Positions 29,874 through 31,426 of a stretch of DNA of 31,426 bases are shown one piece after another. The position numbers were made by a program, and so were the translations under genes. Source of the stretch: Planctomycetota bacterium. Lineage in GTDB: Bacteria > Planctomycetota > PUPC01 > DSUN01. Each line of letters starts with the position of its first letter. Positions within the stretch are counted from its first letter, which is position 1. The stretch spans positions 1-31,426 of the forward strand of contig VGYW01000040.1 in assembly GCA_016872875.1 (NCBI GenBank). The letters are read 5' to 3'. The notes beneath the pieces are model-generated. The model worked only from the letters and a program-made list of their open reading frames with translations. It searched no databases and was not told the origin of the DNA.

Positions 29874-30974
29874 GTGGTCATCGGCGTGCCGAAGGAGACG
29901 AAGGCGGACGAGTACCGCGTGGCCCTCATCCCCGTTGGGGCGGAGGAGCTGCGGCGCAGGGGTCACCGGGTGGTCGTGCAGCGGGGCGCGGGCGAGGGCA
30001 GCGGGATTGACGACGCCCTCTACGCCGGGCTCGGCGCGGAGATCGTTGACAGCGCCGCCGCGGTCTTCGCCCAGGCCGAGCTGGTCCTCAAGGTCAAGGA
30101 GCCCCTCCCCCACGAGTACGGCCTCCTGCGGCGCGGGCAGCTCGTCTTCGGCTACTTCCACTTCGCGGCCTCCCGCGAGCTCACGGAGGCGCTCCTGGGC
30201 ACCGGCATCGTGGCGATAGCCTACGAGACGATTCACACGCCCGACGGCCGCCACCCGCTGCTCACGCCCATGAGCGAGATCGCGGGCAAGATGTCCATCC
30301 AGGAGGGGGCCAAGTACCTCGAGCGGCCCATGATGGGGCGCGGCATCCTCCTCGGCGGCGTCCCAGGGGTCGAGCCGGCAAACGTCCTCGTCATCGGCGG
30401 CGGCACCGTGGGCACCAACGCGGCCAAGACCGCCGCCGGCCTCGGCGCGCGCGTCGCCGTGACCGACATCAACCTCGAGCGCCTCCGATACCTCGACGAC
30501 ATCATGCCCGCCAACGTCACGACCCTCTACTCGGACGCGCACACGCTGCGGGAGAAGGTCCGGGAGGCCGACCTTGTGGTCGGCGCCGTGCTCGTCGAGG
30601 GCGCGCTCGCGCCCGTCGTCGTCACCGCGGCGATGGTGAAGACAATGAAGCCGGGGAGCGTCATCGTGGACGTGTCGGTCGACCAGGGCGGCTGCGTGGA
30701 GACCACCGAGCCGACCACGCACCAGAACGCCATCCGCATCAAGCACGGGGTCGTCCACTACGGGGTGACGAACATGCCGGGCGCGGTCGGCCGCACGTCC
30801 ACCTACGCCCTCACCAATGCAACTCTGCCGTACCTGCTCGAGATTGCGGACAAGGGCCACGAGCGCGCCGCCGCCGAGAACCCCGCCATCCGTGCCGGCC
30901 TCAACCTCGTCGCGGGCAAAGTCACCAACCGCGCCGTGGCCGAGACCTTCGGCCTGCCCTATCACGCGCTGTGA
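29874..30974 (+). CDS. ald: Alanine dehydrogenase
   Basis: 366 residues from GTG at 29874, with AGGAGG (29861-29866) seven bases upstream; the ATG at 29847 would precede the ribosome site and is rejected. Canonical start VIGVPKETKADEYRVALIPV; the R and K of the substrate site (R15-type in E-Y-R-V-A, and L-V-L-K-V-K-E-P) are present. HTPDGRHPLLTPMSEIAGKM carries the catalytic His region; the Rossmann motif VLVIGGGTVGTNAAKTAAGL is followed by V-T-D-I-N for NAD. VIVDVSVDQGGCVETTEPTT contains the catalytic Asp region, and VVHYGVTNMPGAVGRTSTYA is a family fingerprint. Length is normal for the hexameric enzyme, which interconverts L-alanine and pyruvate plus ammonia with NAD in the cytoplasm. It is monocistronic, divergent from the ABC unit. 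Confidence 0.96.
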   Translation: MVIGVPKETKADEYRVALIPVGAEELRRRGHRVVVQRGAGEGSGIDDALYAGLGAEIVDSAAAVFAQAELVLKVKEPLPHEYGLLRRGQLVFGYFHFAASRELTEALLGTGIVAIAYETIHTPDGRHPLLTPMSEIAGKMSIQEGAKYLERPMMGRGILLGGVPGVEPANVLVIGGGTVGTNAAKTAAGLGARVAVTDINLERLRYLDDIMPANVTTLYSDAHTLREKVREADLVVGAVLVEGALAPVVVTAAMVKTMKPGSVIVDVSVDQGGCVETTEPTTHQNAIRIKHGVVHYGVTNMPGAVGRTSTYALTNATLPYLLEIADKGHERAAAENPAIRAGLNLVAGKVTNRAVAETFGLPYHAL

Positions 30975-31007
30975 ATACACGGGCCCACTAACAAGGGGAT
31001 CAAATCG

Positions 31008-31362
31008 CAGTCCCGAAGGGACAGCAGTGGGTAGCCGGCGGCTTCAGCCGCCGGATCCAGGCGCACCCACAAACCAGTCCCGAAGGGACGGCAGTGGATA
31101 GCCGGCGGCTTCAGCCGCCGGATCCAGGCGCACCCACAGGCCAGTCCCGAAGGGACGGCAGTGGATAGCCGGCGGCTTCAGCCGCCGGATCCAGGCGCAC
31201 CCACAGGCCAGTCCCGAAGGGACGGCAGTGGATAGCCGGCGGCTTCAGCCGCCGGATCCAGGCGCACCCACAGGCCAGTCCCGAAGGGACGGCAGTGGAT
31301 AGCCGGCGGCTTCAGCCGCCGGATCCAGGCGCACCCACAGGCCAGTCCCGAAGGGACGGCAG
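31008..31362. repeat. 67-bp tandem repeat array, five full copies plus a partial sixth
   Basis: Units begin at 31008, 31075, 31142, 31209, 31276 and 31343 (partial). Copies 2-5 are identical or nearly so; copy 1 differs at a few positions. Each unit holds two stems: GTCCC-GAA-GGGAC, and CCGGCGGC-TTCA-GCCGCCGG, so the array would form ten hairpins if transcribed. It starts 34 bp after the ald stop and carries no start codon or ribosome site of its own. Confidence 0.85.
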
Positions 31363-31414
31363 AAGCCCCGCGGCAGGGCGGCGCGGCACGGGTCTCTGCC
31401 GTCCCTTCGGGACT
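31344..31414. repeat. 20-bp inverted repeat closing the tandem array
   Basis: AGTCCCGAAGGGACGGCAGA (31344-31363), the start of the sixth partial unit, is the exact reverse complement of 31395-31414. The array is therefore terminated by an inverted partial copy, 31 bases away across a GC-rich loop. Confidence 0.7.
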
Positions 31415-31426
31415 TCTCTACTTCTG

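Noticed and set aside
31008..31362. Tandem array considered as CRISPR
   Set aside because: The whole 67-bp unit repeats with no variable spacers, and no cas genes are present.

Overview
The window is GC-rich and densely coding. It looks like a fragment of a Planctomycetota (or related PVC-type) chromosome. This is inferred from gene content: many exported polysaccharide-active proteins with signal peptides, PQQ-like propeller proteins, two heparinase II/III-type proteins, a GH116 glucosidase, a degenerate LexA/S24-like protein, and many short interspersed palindromes. No rRNA or marker gene fixes the taxonomy.

Positions 1-16,000 are a degradation locus mixed with gene debris. Intact or near-intact genes on the minus strand are a heparinase II/III-like protein (655-2964), an operon of a 1053-residue heparinase/alginate-lyase-like protein plus a TIM-barrel-like protein (5038-9659), and a tandem pectate-lyase-3 protein (11398-13125). 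An SGNH-like exported hydrolase with a C-terminal PKD-like domain is on the plus strand (13806-15380). Between them lie broken genes: a rhamnogalacturonan-acetylesterase-like start, a plus-strand exported protein with an in-frame stop, a frameshifted minus-strand exported protein, a twice-frameshifted PQQ propeller, the 3' end of an acetyl-xylan-esterase-type gene and a catalytically dead S24-like protein.

Positions 16,000-24,600 hold a small secreted protein, an orphan 3' half of a tRNA-Leu, a spore-photoproduct-lyase-like radical SAM protein, the GH116 enzyme, an MNT/HEPN pair whose MNT partner carries a winged helix and has a palindrome at its start, a large KaiC-like/PPDK ATP-grasp fusion, and a broken surface-protein gene interrupted by a 71-bp hairpin element.

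Positions 24,700-31,426 hold a minus-strand five-gene unit: unknown two-repeat protein, PqqD-like protein, FtsX-type ABC permease, ABC ATPase and GAF-GGDEF diguanylate cyclase. It is driven by a consensus promoter that appears to give a leaderless mRNA. Divergently, a consensus promoter drives alanine dehydrogenase, followed by a 67-bp tandem repeat array.

The least expected feature is the number of hairpin-forming repeats. At least three families are visible: GTAG...CTAC elements, long hairpins with ATGGATGA-type arms, and hairpins kept in frame inside two enzyme genes. Several coincide with gene breaks.
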